The position numbers were made by a program, and so were the translations under genes. Positions 1 to 8,443 of a stretch of DNA of 39,860 bases are shown in pieces; within the stretch, counting starts at the first letter, position 1, and each line of letters starts with the position of its first letter. The stretch covers positions 1 to 39,860 of the forward strand of contig JACRAS010000153.1 in the NCBI GenBank assembly GCA_016234705.1. Reading direction: 5' to 3'. Under the pieces are notes generated by a model. It ran no database searches, was not told where the DNA came from, and saw nothing but the letters and a program-made list of their open reading frames with translations. The stretch is from Betaproteobacteria bacterium. GTDB lineage: Bacteria > Pseudomonadota > Gammaproteobacteria > Burkholderiales > SG8-39.

Positions 1-156
1 GGTACGGATGAAAAGCGCATCCGTACCAAAAACAGGGTTATGGATAAAAACAAAGACAATTCAGGGTTGCTTTTATCCATGATCGCCGATTGTGCGCGGA
101 TGTGCTTTTCATCCGTGCGCAATCGGCGATCCGCGCGGACGGGACGCCGTCCGCGC
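1..156. repeat. Composite hairpin repeat, copy 1 (left end cut by window)
   Basis: Four inverted repeats follow one another. Hairpin A is a GGTACGGATG/CATCCGTACC dyad (1-10 with 18-27) around the loop AAAAGCG; its outer right arm runs on to 39. A second hairpin has perfect 10-bp arms at 40-49 and 71-80. Hairpin B has 21-bp arms at 81-101 and 111-131 with two mismatches. Hairpin C has perfect 10-bp arms at 133-142 and 147-156 with loop GACG. The array lies 3' of the minus-strand gene ending at 413. Further copies are at 216-287 and 6571-6754, so it is a dispersed family. No protein is supported here; the short frames through it are by-products of the repeat. Confidence 0.85.
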
Positions 157-215
157 AGGCTCGATCGCTACAGTTCGATGTGTCGTCCTACGTCGATCGA
201 TGCCGGCGTAGCGGT

Positions 216-287
216 CATTGCGCGCTGGCGCGCGCCAACCCTGTTTTTGGTACGGATGAAAAGCGCATCCGTACCAAAAACAGGGTT
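216..287. repeat. Composite hairpin repeat, copy 2 (hairpin A part)
   Basis: This copy has the leader CATTGCGCG...GCGCGCCAACC (216-240) and a complete hairpin A. The arms at 237-258 and 266-287 are a perfect 22-bp inverted repeat around the 7-nt loop AAAAGCG. Hairpins B and C do not follow. It lies about 125 bp downstream of the minus-strand decarboxylase stop, where it could act as a transcript 3'-end structure, although no U-run follows the outer arms. Nothing else is recognisable between 288 and 412. Confidence 0.85.
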
Positions 288-412
288 ATGCAATTACTCC
301 GCAACAATTGCCACATCCGCGCGAATATTTTTGTTATTTTGGTTGCGGCCAACGGCCGCGCTAAGGATAAAACCAAGGGAGCGTGGGGGTTTACGCGACA
401 ACGGCGGCGCGC

Positions 413-1732
413 TTACCCCTTGCGCTTGGCCTTCAGACGCGCAAGCAGGCTTTCACGCGCGAGCAGTGCCAGTCCTGGCGATGCGACGACGACGTGCTTA
501 TTGGCATAGGCCTCATGGTTGCGCTCGACATCCTTCAGGCGGTACACGTAATTGACCATCAGGCCGGCCGAACGCGCCATCCCGGCCTTGGACGAATCGG
601 CGAGCCAGTTCAGGCGCTCCATGCGCGCGCCGTTGCCGAGGTGAAAGCGCGCCACCGTGTCGGCCGGCTCGTTGTCGTGTTTGACCTGTTGCAGGTAGTA
701 GGCGCAAAGCCGCATCAGTTCCGTCTGCGCGCGCGTGCCCGGCCCGGCGCGCTCGATCCAGTTGGTCTCGGCCGGCGCGCCGGCGAGCTCTGCTAGTTCT
801 GCATGCGTGGCGGCGGTTTCGGCCAGCCAATTGCGGAATCCCGGTACGGGCGAGAGCGTGGCGAAGGTCTTGAGGCGCGGGAATTCGCGGCCCAGGTCCT
901 CCGCCACCTGCTTGATCAGGAAATTGCCTAAGGAGATGCCGCGCAGGCCTTCCTGGCAGTTGGTGATGGAGTAGAAAATGGCGGCGTTTGCGCCGGCCGG
1001 ATCGACCACCGGCGAATCCGGGTCGAGCAGGGGCTGCACCTGCCCGCTCATGCCTTTGGTAAGCGCGACTTCGATGAAAATGATGGGCTCGTCAGGCAGG
1101 GCCGGATGGAAGAAGGCGAAGCAGCGGCGGTCGGCCGCAAGGCGGCGGCGCAGGTCGCGCCAACCCTGAATCTCGTGCACCGCCTCGTATTGCATGAGCT
1201 TCTCCAGCACCAGCGCCGGGGTGCGCCAGTCGATCCGCTGTAGCGAGAGAAAGCCGCGGTTGAACCAGGAACCGAGCAGATGCGCCAGATCCGCATCGAT
1301 GCCCGCCCAGTGCGGCTGCGCCTTGAGCTCGCGCAGCAAGCGCCGGCGCATCTCCACCAGCGCAGGGGTGCCGCCGCTGGCCAGGTTGAGGCGCCGGAAC
1401 AGTTCCTGCCGGGGCGCCTCGACCGCCTGCTGCAGCCGGATCAGCTTGGCCGGCGAGGGATCCTGACGGTAGGCGTCGGCGGCTTTTTCCACCGCTTCCG
1501 GATCCGGCGAAAACTCCTCGGCGAGAACATCGAAAAAAGCCATCAGCGCCGGCCCCGCGAGCATGCGATAAGCGGCGAGGGCCTCGCGCGCCAGTGCGGC
1601 GCCGGAGGCCTCGCCGCGCTCGGACAGCAGCGCATGGCACAGGGACACGGTCCTGCGCGTGTGCCTATCGGCCCTGCTGCCGGTCTTGGCGGCAGGGGTG
1701 AACAGGCGTTTGATGAAGGCGGGGGGTCTCAT
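413..1732 (-). CDS. Malonyl-CoA decarboxylase
   Basis: Predicted to decarboxylate malonyl-CoA to acetyl-CoA and CO2 in the cytoplasm. The 439-residue protein has the length and layout of the MCD family: a helical N-terminal half (about 1-180) and a GNAT-like catalytic half. The family's catalytic Ser/His pair fits S294 in TLSPVPGF and H364 in FHLGNGA. The conserved blocks FIEVALTKG (219-227), ADSSKAGMARS and NYVYRL (394-399) are also present. The start ATG is 21 bp after the stop of the upstream MoxR-type gene, so the two are probably co-transcribed. The C-terminus ends in a basic KAKRKG tail. The pairing with a MoxR ATPase, not with malonate transport or synthetase genes, is unusual. Sequence downstream to the window edge is hairpin repeats. 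Confidence 0.92.
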   Translation of the reverse strand: MRPPAFIKRLFTPAAKTGSRADRHTRRTVSLCHALLSERGEASGAALAREALAAYRMLAGPALMAFFDVLAEEFSPDPEAVEKAADAYRQDPSPAKLIRLQQAVEAPRQELFRRLNLASGGTPALVEMRRRLLRELKAQPHWAGIDADLAHLLGSWFNRGFLSLQRIDWRTPALVLEKLMQYEAVHEIQGWRDLRRRLAADRRCFAFFHPALPDEPIIFIEVALTKGMSGQVQPLLDPDSPVVDPAGANAAIFYSITNCQEGLRGISLGNFLIKQVAEDLGREFPRLKTFATLSPVPGFRNWLAETAATHAELAELAGAPAETNWIERAGPGTRAQTELMRLCAYYLQQVKHDNEPADTVARFHLGNGARMERLNWLADSSKAGMARSAGLMVNYVYRLKDVERNHEAYANKHVVVASPGLALLARESLLARLKAKRKG

Positions 1733-1753
1733 GCGCCAGCGCGAAGCACGGCC

Positions 1754-2707
1754 TCAGGCGGCCGCGATCTCCGCTCTGACTTCGGACAGCAACTGCTCGG
1801 CTTCGCTGCCGCGCACGCGGCTGATATCGTCCTGGTACTTGAGCAGGGCGCCGAGCGTGTCGTTGACCGTGTCCGGGTCGAGAGCGAGTTTGTCCAAGGC
1901 CACCAGCGCCTTGGTCCAATCTATGGTTTCGGCCACGCCGGGGAGTTTGAACAGGTCCATCTTGCGCAGCCGTTGCACGAAGGCGACGATCTCCCGCGAC
2001 AGGCGCTCCGCCGCGCCGGGGGCTTTCCTGCGCAGGATGTCGAGTTCGCGCGCCGCGTCCGGATAATCCACCCAGTGATACAGGCAGCGGCGCTTGACCG
2101 CGTCGTGGATCTCGCGCGTGCGGTTGGAGGTGATGATCACGATGGGGGGCTGGTCCGCCTTGATCGTGCCGAGCTCGGGAATGCTCACCTGGAAGTCCGA
2201 CAGCACTTCCAGCAAATAGGCCTCGAACGGCTCGTCGGTGCGGTCGAGCTCGTCGATCAACAACACCGGCGCCGCGCCGTCGCTCGTTTCGAGCGCCTGC
2301 AGCAGCGGCCGCTTGATCAGGAACTGCTCGGAAAAAATGTCGTGGCTGAGTTTCTTGCGGGCGGCTTGGCCGGAGGCCTTGTTCGCCTGGCCGGAGGCCT
2401 CGTGCACTTTGCCGCTCGCTTCCGCCAGCCGGATTTCGATCATTTGCCGCGGGTAGTTCCATTCATAAACGGCCGAGGAGATGTCCAGGCCTTCGTAGCA
2501 TTGCAGCCGCACCAGCCGGCGCTCGAGGGTGCTCGCGAGGACCTTGGCGATCTCGGTCTTGCCGACGCCGGCTTCGCCTTCGAGAAACAGCGGCCGCTCC
2601 ATCTTCAGGGCGAGAAACAAGGCAGTGGCGAGGCTGCGCTCGGCCACGTAGTCGGCGTGCGCCAGCAGCGCGGCGGTGTCGTCTATCGATTTCGGAAGTC
2701 TGACCAT
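1754..2707 (-). CDS. MoxR-family AAA+ ATPase, CoxD type
   Basis: A 317-residue MoxR ATPase. Such proteins act as chaperones that help assemble or activate metal enzymes, usually with a von Willebrand A partner. Walker A is GEAGVGKT (44-51) and Walker B is VLLIDELD (148-155); ITSNRTREIHDAVKRRC supplies sensor-like residues. The blocks QCYEGLDISSAVYEWNY and YHWVDYPD are typical of the CoxD branch that accompanies aerobic CO-dehydrogenase-type genes. Between the Walker motifs, residues 96-114 hold three heptad-spaced copies of an ASG(K/Q) unit, which I take as a local expansion. ATG at 2707 is preferred to the TTG three codons upstream. No coxE-like VWA gene is present in the window; the next gene is malonyl-CoA decarboxylase. 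The cox structural genes lie 21 kb away. Confidence 0.88.
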   Translation of the reverse strand: MVRLPKSIDDTAALLAHADYVAERSLATALFLALKMERPLFLEGEAGVGKTEIAKVLASTLERRLVRLQCYEGLDISSAVYEWNYPRQMIEIRLAEASGKVHEASGQANKASGQAARKKLSHDIFSEQFLIKRPLLQALETSDGAAPVLLIDELDRTDEPFEAYLLEVLSDFQVSIPELGTIKADQPPIVIITSNRTREIHDAVKRRCLYHWVDYPDAARELDILRRKAPGAAERLSREIVAFVQRLRKMDLFKLPGVAETIDWTKALVALDKLALDPDTVNDTLGALLKYQDDISRVRGSEAEQLLSEVRAEIAAA

Positions 2708-2850
2708 TGGTCTCAAGGCGAAGAACGCGGGGGGAGAAAAGCACGCAAGGATTTTATACCTTGTGTGGCTCGCATTGACCGCTTTTTTGTCGCTCTTTCG
2801 TCCCGGCCCCTGGTGGCAATCATCGAGCCGCGCCCGGTTGAAGCCCGGCG

Positions 2851-3441
2851 CTAAGCGCCGTAATGCTGCAGGCGCTCGATGTAACGCGCGATCAGGTCGA
2901 CTTCCAGGTTGACCCGGCTGCCGGGTTTGAGCTTGTTCAGGTTGGTCACCGCGATGGTGTGCGGTATCAGGTTGATCTCGAACTCGGCGCCCTCCACGCG
3001 GTTGACCGTGAGGCTGACGCCGTTCACCGTGATCGAGCCCTTGCGCGCGATATATTTGGCCAGATCCTGCGGCGCGCGAATCGCAAGCAGGAAGCTCTCT
3101 CCCGCCGCCTCGAAGCGTACAACCTCGCCCACGCCATCGACGTGGCCGGACATCAGGTGCCCGCCCAGGCGGTCCGACAGGCGCAGCGATTTCTCCAGAT
3201 TGACCTCGTTCGGCCCGTCCAGGCCCACGCTGCAGTTGATGGTCTCCTGCGATACATCCACTTCGAAGCGGTCGCCGTGCAAGGCGATGACGGTGAGGCA
3301 GACACCGTTCACGGCGATGCTGTCGCCCACCGCCACGTCCGAGAGGTCGAGCATGCCCGCGTCGATGACGAGGCGCAGCCCCTGGTCGCGCGGCGCCGCC
3401 TTGGTGATTTTTCCGATCGAGGTGACGATGCCGGTAAACAT
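2851..3441 (-). CDS. ribE: Riboflavin synthase, alpha chain
   Basis: Catalyses dismutation of two 6,7-dimethyl-8-ribityllumazines to riboflavin, the last step of the pathway. The 196-residue protein starts with the family signature MFTGIV and consists of two lumazine-binding barrels. Each contains an S(I/L)(A/T)VNGV(C/S)LTV block (one near residues 42-52, one near 137-147); MSGHVDGVG lies between. The length is normal. It follows ribD by 11 bp on the same strand, and the glyA-nrdR-ribD-ribE order is a common betaproteobacterial arrangement. The region between its stop and the MoxR start (2708-2850) shows no gene. The gene is named ribE here; in E. coli the same enzyme is often called RibC. 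Confidence 0.95.
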   Translation of the reverse strand: MFTGIVTSIGKITKAAPRDQGLRLVIDAGMLDLSDVAVGDSIAVNGVCLTVIALHGDRFEVDVSQETINCSVGLDGPNEVNLEKSLRLSDRLGGHLMSGHVDGVGEVVRFEAAGESFLLAIRAPQDLAKYIARKGSITVNGVSLTVNRVEGAEFEINLIPHTIAVTNLNKLKPGSRVNLEVDLIARYIERLQHYGA

Positions 3442-3452
3442 ATCAAATTTGC

Positions 3453-4541
3453 CTAATTTACGACGCGAGCGAGAATGCGAAGGTCGCTGCCTATGGTCTG
3501 CATATCGGCGAATTGTACCAGCCGCTTCCGGTCAAGGTGCGCGAGTTCGGGCAGGCTGAACATGCCGTATGCGCTATCGCCGAGAATGCAGGGCGCGAGA
3601 TAGATCAGCAGTTCGTCCACCAGCCCTTCGCCGAGCAGCGAGCCGTTCAGTTTGAAGCCGGCCTCGACGTGCACCTCGTTGATGTCACGGCGCGCGAGTT
3701 CGCGCATCAGCTCGGTCAATTCCACCTTGCCGCGCGCGTTCGGGAGCACCACCACCTCGGCGCCTTTGTCCTGCAAGGCGGCGATGCCGGCCTGGTCATC
3801 GACCGCGGCAGCGACCAGCACCTTGCCGCTCGCTAGCAGCTTCGCCGACAGCGGCAATTGCAGCCGGCTGTCCACCACCACCTTGAGCGGCTGGCGCGCG
3901 GTCTCGACTTCGCGCACGTTCAACTGCGGGTCGTCGTCCCTGACGGTGCCGATGCCGGTGAGCACGGCGCAGGCGCGGGCGCGCCAGGCATGGCCGTCGC
4001 GGCGCGCCTCGGGCCCGGTGATCCACCGGCTCTGGCCGTTGGCGAGCGCCGTCCTGCCATCCAGGCTCGCCGCGATTTTCATGCGCACCCAGGGCCGGCC
4101 GCGGCTCATGCGCGCAACGAAACCGATGTTCAGCGCGCGCGCCTCGTCTTGCATCAGCCCGGACTCGACCTGGATTCCTGCCGCGCGCAAGGCGGCGAAG
4201 CCGCTGCCTGCAACCTGAGAATTCGGATCCTGCATCGCGGCGACCACGCGCGCGATTCCGGTTTTAATCAGAGCATCGACGCAGGGCGGCGTGCGTCCGT
4301 GGTGGCTGCAGGGCTCCAGCGACACGTACGCCGTCGCGCCGCGCGCGCGCTCGCCTGCGGCGCGCAGGGCCAGAACCTCGGCATGCGGTTCTCCGGTCTT
4401 TTCGTGCCAGCCCGCGCCTACCGCCTGGCCGTCGCGCACGATCACGCAGCCGACGCGGGGATTGGGCGTGGCGGTAAAAAGACCCTTTTCGGCGAGGCGC
4501 AGCGCCTCGGCCATGTGCTCGCGATCGGCGGGGCTGAACAT
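3453..4541 (-). CDS. ribD: Bifunctional riboflavin deaminase/reductase RibD
   Basis: Performs the second and third steps of riboflavin synthesis: deamination of the diaminopyrimidinone and reduction of the ribosyl side chain. The N-terminal cytidine-deaminase-like domain has the zinc site HAE (H53, E55) and PCSHHGRTPPC (C78, C87). TPNPRVG (25-31) is the family's entry motif. The C-terminal half (about 145-362) is the RibD_C reductase domain, with RPWVRMKIAASLDGR and SRWITG. The length of 362 is usual. It starts 28 bp after the nrdR stop and ends 11 bp before ribE, in a likely glyA-nrdR-ribDE transcript. No FMN riboswitch-like sequence was seen upstream. Confidence 0.95.
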   Translation of the reverse strand: MFSPADREHMAEALRLAEKGLFTATPNPRVGCVIVRDGQAVGAGWHEKTGEPHAEVLALRAAGERARGATAYVSLEPCSHHGRTPPCVDALIKTGIARVVAAMQDPNSQVAGSGFAALRAAGIQVESGLMQDEARALNIGFVARMSRGRPWVRMKIAASLDGRTALANGQSRWITGPEARRDGHAWRARACAVLTGIGTVRDDDPQLNVREVETARQPLKVVVDSRLQLPLSAKLLASGKVLVAAAVDDQAGIAALQDKGAEVVVLPNARGKVELTELMRELARRDINEVHVEAGFKLNGSLLGEGLVDELLIYLAPCILGDSAYGMFSLPELAHLDRKRLVQFADMQTIGSDLRILARVVN

Positions 4542-4569
4542 GCGGACAGCGTGTTGAGGGGAGAGGAGA

Positions 4570-5049
4570 CTAAGGGGCCTGGCGCCGTGCTTTGCGCCCC
4601 GGCCGCTTCACCTGCAAAATGGCGTCGCGGAAATCGTCGACGCGCTGGAAGTCTTCGTACACCGAGGCAAAGCGGATGTAGGCGACGTCGTCCATTTTTT
4701 TCAGTTCCCGCATCACCAGCTCGCCGACGGTGCGCGACTTGATCTCGCGCTCGCCCAGGGCGAGGATGCGCGCTTCGACGCGGTTGATGGCAGCGTCGAC
4801 GTTGTCGGTCGGCACCGGGCGCTTGTGCAGCGCGCGCATGAAGCCGGTGCGGATTTTCTCGCGGTCGTAGGCGGTGCGGTAGCCGTTCGACTTGATCACC
4901 GTGGGCATGGCCAGCTCCACCCGCTCGTAGGTGGTGAAGCGCTTGCCGCAGTCCTTGCACTGGCGCCGGCGGCGCACGCTTGCGGCGTCTTCGGACAAGC
5001 GCGAGTCGATCACCGCGGTATCGTCGGCGTTGCAGAAAGGGCATTTCAT
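4570..5049 (-). CDS. nrdR: Transcriptional repressor NrdR
   Basis: A 159-residue ATP/dATP-sensing repressor that in other bacteria binds NrdR boxes before ribonucleotide reductase genes. The N-terminal zinc ribbon has C3, C6, C31 and C34 (CPFC, CKDC). It is followed by RFTTYERVE and an ATP-cone domain (about 49-140) with VIKSNGYR and FDREK-like (YDREKI) motifs. The C-terminal tail is basic ([12 protein letters not shown]). The gene sits between glyA and ribD, the usual place. No ribonucleotide reductase gene is in the window, so its targets cannot be seen here. Confidence 0.96.
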   Translation of the reverse strand: MKCPFCNADDTAVIDSRLSEDAASVRRRRQCKDCGKRFTTYERVELAMPTVIKSNGYRTAYDREKIRTGFMRALHKRPVPTDNVDAAINRVEARILALGEREIKSRTVGELVMRELKKMDDVAYIRFASVYEDFQRVDDFRDAILQVKRPGRKARRQAP

Positions 5050-5119
5050 GATGTTCGGCGGGGGAGGAGAAAGGCGGGAGGGGTGATCCGGAAATCCTGC
5101 GCCGCTAGTTCCTCTCTCC

Positions 5120-6415
5120 TCATGCCGTCAAAGCGAAATTCTGCGCTTGTGCAGGGCGCGCGGCCTCGTGGCCGCCATACACGGGAAATTTGTGGCACAA
5201 GGCCTGGGTTTGCGCCAGCGCGCGTTTCCGCACCGCCTCGCTTTGCGGCGCTTCGAGCACGTCCGCGATCAGGTGGGCGAGCTGTTCCGCCTCCGCGAGG
5301 CCGAAGCCGCGGGTGGTGATGGCGGGACTGCCGATGCGGATGCCGCTCGTAACCGTGGGCTTTTGCGGGTCGTTCGGAATGGCGTTCTTGTTGACGGTGA
5401 TGTGCGCGCGGCCGAGCGCGTCCTCGGCGTCGCGGCCGGTGATCTGCTTGGCGGAGAGATCCACCAGGAACAGGTGGCAGTCGGTGCCGCCCGAAACTAT
5501 GCGCAGGCCGCGCTCCTGCAGCACCCGCGCCATCGCGCGCGCGTTGGCGATGACCTGCGTCTGGTAGTCCTTGAACTCGGGCGCGAGCGCCTCCTTGAAG
5601 GCGACCGCCTTGGCCGCGATGATGTGCATCAGCGGGCCGCCCTGCAGCCCCGGAAACACTGCGGAGTTGACGATTTTTTCGTGCTCCGCCTTGGCGAAAA
5701 TCAGGCCGCCGCGCGGGCCGCGCAGCGTCTTGTGCGTGGTGCTGGTGACGAAATCGGCGATGCCGATCGGGCTCGGATAAAGTCCGGTGGCGATGAGGCC
5801 GGCATAATGCGCCACGTCCGCCATCAGGTAGGCGCCGACCGCGTCGGCGATGCCGCGAAAGCGCTGCCAGTCGATGACGCGCGAGTAGGCCGAGGCTCCG
5901 GTGACGATCATGCGCGGATTATGCTCGCGCGCCAGGCGCTCGACCTCATCGAAGTCGATTTCTTCGTTCGCGTTCAGGCCGTAGGACAATGCGTGGTAGA
6001 GCTTGCCGGAGAGATTGACCGAGGCGCCGTGGGTGAGGTGCCCGCCGTGAGCGAGCGACATGCCGAGGATGGTGTCGCCCGGCTTGAGCGCCGCCATGTA
6101 GACAGCCTGGTTCGCCTGCGAGCCGGAGTGCGGTTGCACGTTGGCGTAGGGGGCGCCGAACAGTTGCTTGGCGCGCTCGATCGCCAAGTACTCGGCCACG
6201 TCCACCTGGGCACAGCCGCCGTAGTAGCGCTTGCCCGGATAGCCCTCGGCGTACTTATTGGTAAGTTGCGAGCCCTGCGCTTCGAGCACCGCGCGGCTGA
6301 CGTAGTTTTCGGAGGCGATCAACTCGATGTGGTGTTCCTGGCGTTGGTTCTCCGCCTGGATGGCCTGCCACAGTTCGGTGTCGATGCTTGCCAGATTGTT
6401 GTTGAGCGAGGACAT
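5120..6415 (-). CDS. glyA: Serine hydroxymethyltransferase
   Basis: A PLP enzyme that interconverts serine and glycine with tetrahydrofolate. The 431-residue product has NIASENY-like [11 protein letters not shown] (30-40), the glycine-rich [13 protein letters not shown] block, and the PLP lysine K229 in [12 protein letters not shown]. The frame is open upstream to 6490, but the family start matches [10 protein letters not shown] at 6415, and this gives the normal length. The upstream codons are therefore left out. It heads the glyA-nrdR-ribD-ribE run; 70 bp separate it from nrdR. The 5' region carries a hairpin repeat cluster (6571-6754) about 155 bp upstream. Confidence 0.95.
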   Translation of the reverse strand: MSSLNNNLASIDTELWQAIQAENQRQEHHIELIASENYVSRAVLEAQGSQLTNKYAEGYPGKRYYGGCAQVDVAEYLAIERAKQLFGAPYANVQPHSGSQANQAVYMAALKPGDTILGMSLAHGGHLTHGASVNLSGKLYHALSYGLNANEEIDFDEVERLAREHNPRMIVTGASAYSRVIDWQRFRGIADAVGAYLMADVAHYAGLIATGLYPSPIGIADFVTSTTHKTLRGPRGGLIFAKAEHEKIVNSAVFPGLQGGPLMHIIAAKAVAFKEALAPEFKDYQTQVIANARAMARVLQERGLRIVSGGTDCHLFLVDLSAKQITGRDAEDALGRAHITVNKNAIPNDPQKPTVTSGIRIGSPAITTRGFGLAEAEQLAHLIADVLEAPQSEAVRKRALAQTQALCHKFPVYGGHEAARPAQAQNFALTA

Positions 6416-6570
6416 GGAGCTTCGTCTGCAGGATGAATGAAGCGCAATTTTAGCATGCACAAACAGGGTTTTCGGAGGCTGAATTCGCATGTCGCCGCAG
6501 TGTCATAACATTTTGTTTAATAACATATTTATATCTGCAACCCAAATTCCAGCGGCCTGCCAAGAGCAGC

Positions 6571-6754
6571 CATTGCGCGCCCTGCGCGCCAACCGTGTTT
6601 TCGGCACGGATGAAAAGCGTATCCGTACCGAAAACACGGTTATGTATAAAGACAGGAATGGGGTCGGGTTTTCTACAAGATCGCCGATTGCGCGTGGATG
6701 TGCTTTTCATCCGCGCGCAATCGGCGATCCGCGCGGACGGGTCGCCGTCCGCGC
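6571..6754. repeat. Composite hairpin repeat, copy 3 (most complete)
   Basis: Leader CATTGCGCG...GCGCGCCAACC (6571-6594) overlaps hairpin A, whose 22-nt arms are 6591-6612 and 6620-6641 (two mismatches) around AAAAGCG. Hairpin B has 21-nt arms at 6679-6699 and 6709-6729 with one mismatch. Hairpin C has perfect 10-bp arms at 6731-6740 and 6745-6754 around GTCG. The arm bases of A differ from copies 1 and 2 (CCGTG for CCCTG) on both sides, so pairing is kept. The array lies 80 bp past the stop of the ALDH gene. Other sequence from 6416 to 6833 shows no gene. Confidence 0.85.
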
Positions 6755-6833
6755 AAGCTCTGGCACTGCAGTTCAGAGTACTTTGCTTTGCCCAGGCACG
6801 TCACAACTTTGCGGCAAAATTGTGGCGCGAATT

Positions 6834-8255
6834 TCACGCTATCCGCTTGAGCAAGGCAAGCATGCGCTCGACGGTTTTTCCGTACGGCGGGTACATGAGA
6901 AACATCCCGTTCATCCTGGACTGGTGAAACACGGGTTTTTCCTTGCTGAAGGTGCGGAACCCCCATTCTCCATGGTAACAACCGGTGCCGCTCGCACCCA
7001 CGCCGCCGAAGGGTTGATCCTCCTGCGCGATGTGCCAGATGCAGTCGTTCAGCGTGACTCCGCCGGAAATCGTTTGGCTGAGCACTTTGTCGCGGCTCGC
7101 GTTGTCGGCGCCGAACCAGTACAGGGCCAGAGGCCGGTCGTGACGATTGATGTAAGCGATAGCCTCTTCGATGTGCTCATAGGCCAGCACCGGCAGGATC
7201 GGGCCGAAGATCTCCTCCTGCATCAGCTTCATCTCCGGCGTGGCCCCCAGAACCAGTGTCGGCGGCTGCTTGCGGCCGGCCGCATCGAAGGTTTCACCGG
7301 CGGGATTGATGCTCACGATGCGCGCGCCTTTGGAGCGCGCGTCTTCCAGCAGTCCTTGCAGGCGGGCGAAATGCCGGTCGCTGACGATGCTGGTGTAATC
7401 CGGGTTGGCGGCAAGGCGCGGATACAGTGCGGCAACCGCGCGCTGCATGTGTTCGACGAAACTGTCGATGCGGTCCCTGGGCACGAAGGCGTAGTCCGGA
7501 GCGATGCAGGTCTGGCCGGCGTTGAGCAGTTTGCCGAATGCGAGGCGCGGCGTCACAGTGGCAAGATCGCTGGAAGGATCGAGAATGGCCGGCGACTTGC
7601 CGCCCAGCTCCAGGGTTACGGGGGTGAGGTTCTTTGCCGCGGCCTGGGCCACCATTCTTCCGACCGCAGTGGATCCGGTGAAGAACAGGTGGTCGAAGGG
7701 CAGTTCGGTAAACGCCTTGCCGGTCTCGGCTTCCCCGGTCACTACGGCCAACTCATCCTCGGCGAAGGACTCCCCAATAATGTGCCGCAGCAGCTCGGAA
7801 AAGCGCGGCGTCAGTTCGGACGGCTTGACCATCACCCGGTTGCCGGCTGCGATCGCCGCAACGGCGGGCGCGATGGCCAACTGATAGGGATAATTCCAGG
7901 GCGCCACGATACCGATCACGCCCAGCGGCTGGCGCATCAGGCGATTGCTCGCGGGAAGGTAGTGTATGGCGGTGGCAACCCGCCGTGTTTTCATCCAGCC
8001 TTTGAGGTGGCCTCGCGCGTGGCGGATTGCCGTGCCTACGATAAGCAACTCGGCCAAGCGCGTTTCGTGAGGCGAACGGTGGCCGAAGTCGGCGCTTATG
8101 GCTTCGACGATCTGGTTGGCGTGCTTTTCGCCCATTGCCGCGAGCCGGTCGAGGCGATCCTTGCGCACGGCGAAAGTCGGATTCATCTCCCCGGCAAAGG
8201 CCGCGCGCTGGCGTTGCAGAAGTTCGGACAGTCCTGCGGCGGGCAAATCTTTCAT
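6834..8255 (-). CDS. Coniferyl-aldehyde-dehydrogenase-like ALDH
   Basis: An NAD(P)-dependent aldehyde dehydrogenase of 473 residues, nearest by motif pattern to the CalB/class-3 group that oxidises coniferyl or other aromatic and fatty aldehydes. Visible signatures are PWNYPYQL (119-126, oxyanion Asn N121), FFTGSTAVG (191-199), the general-base E216 in LELGGKSP, and the nucleophile C250 in GQTCIAPDY. The C-terminal ends with a family-like PPYGKTVERML block. AGGAGG lies 5 nt before the ATG, so the start is secure. No lignin-pathway genes are adjacent, so the actual aldehyde is unknown. A 10-bp-arm hairpin (8301-8310 with 8324-8333) lies upstream. Confidence 0.88.
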   Translation of the reverse strand: MKDLPAAGLSELLQRQRAAFAGEMNPTFAVRKDRLDRLAAMGEKHANQIVEAISADFGHRSPHETRLAELLIVGTAIRHARGHLKGWMKTRRVATAIHYLPASNRLMRQPLGVIGIVAPWNYPYQLAIAPAVAAIAAGNRVMVKPSELTPRFSELLRHIIGESFAEDELAVVTGEAETGKAFTELPFDHLFFTGSTAVGRMVAQAAAKNLTPVTLELGGKSPAILDPSSDLATVTPRLAFGKLLNAGQTCIAPDYAFVPRDRIDSFVEHMQRAVAALYPRLAANPDYTSIVSDRHFARLQGLLEDARSKGARIVSINPAGETFDAAGRKQPPTLVLGATPEMKLMQEEIFGPILPVLAYEHIEEAIAYINRHDRPLALYWFGADNASRDKVLSQTISGGVTLNDCIWHIAQEDQPFGGVGASGTGCYHGEWGFRTFSKEKPVFHQSRMNGMFLMYPPYGKTVERMLALLKRIA

Positions 8256-8300
8256 CGGGCCTCCTGCTATCGGTGATCCTTAGGTTACACTGCTTCGGGC

Positions 8301-8333
8301 CGCGCCCGAGTCCCGCTCAAATCCTCGGGCGCG
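8301..8333. other. Inverted repeat upstream of the ALDH gene
   Basis: Perfect 10-bp arms CGCGCCCGAG/CTCGGGCGCG with a 13-nt loop. It lies about 45 bp upstream of the ALDH start on the minus strand and has no U-run. It could be a regulatory or transcript structure; function is not evident. Confidence 0.45.
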
Positions 8334-8443
8334 TTCGGATCTTGGCGCAAGAAGCGCCTCACCAGCGCCGGGAAATACTGGCGCACGCCGACTGTTGACG
8401 CGGGTCAACGACTCAGGCAGGCTCCACGAAACGCATCGCCAGT

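Noticed and set aside
1..290. Possible CRISPR array
   Set aside because: Repeats are palindromic units of different types with irregular spacing and no unique spacers of constant length.
40..796. Several short plus-strand frames at the left edge
   Set aside because: They read through hairpin repeats or opposite the decarboxylase gene; similar peptides recur only because the DNA repeat recurs.
1280..2854. Long plus-strand frame opposite the decarboxylase and MoxR genes
   Set aside because: It mirrors two conserved minus-strand genes, has no recognisable domain, and is rich in R, Q, H and A as expected for an antisense shadow in GC-rich DNA.
6447..6475. TAAAAT as a -10 box for glyA
   Set aside because: No acceptable -35 sequence at 16-18 bp spacing, so the promoter cannot be supported.
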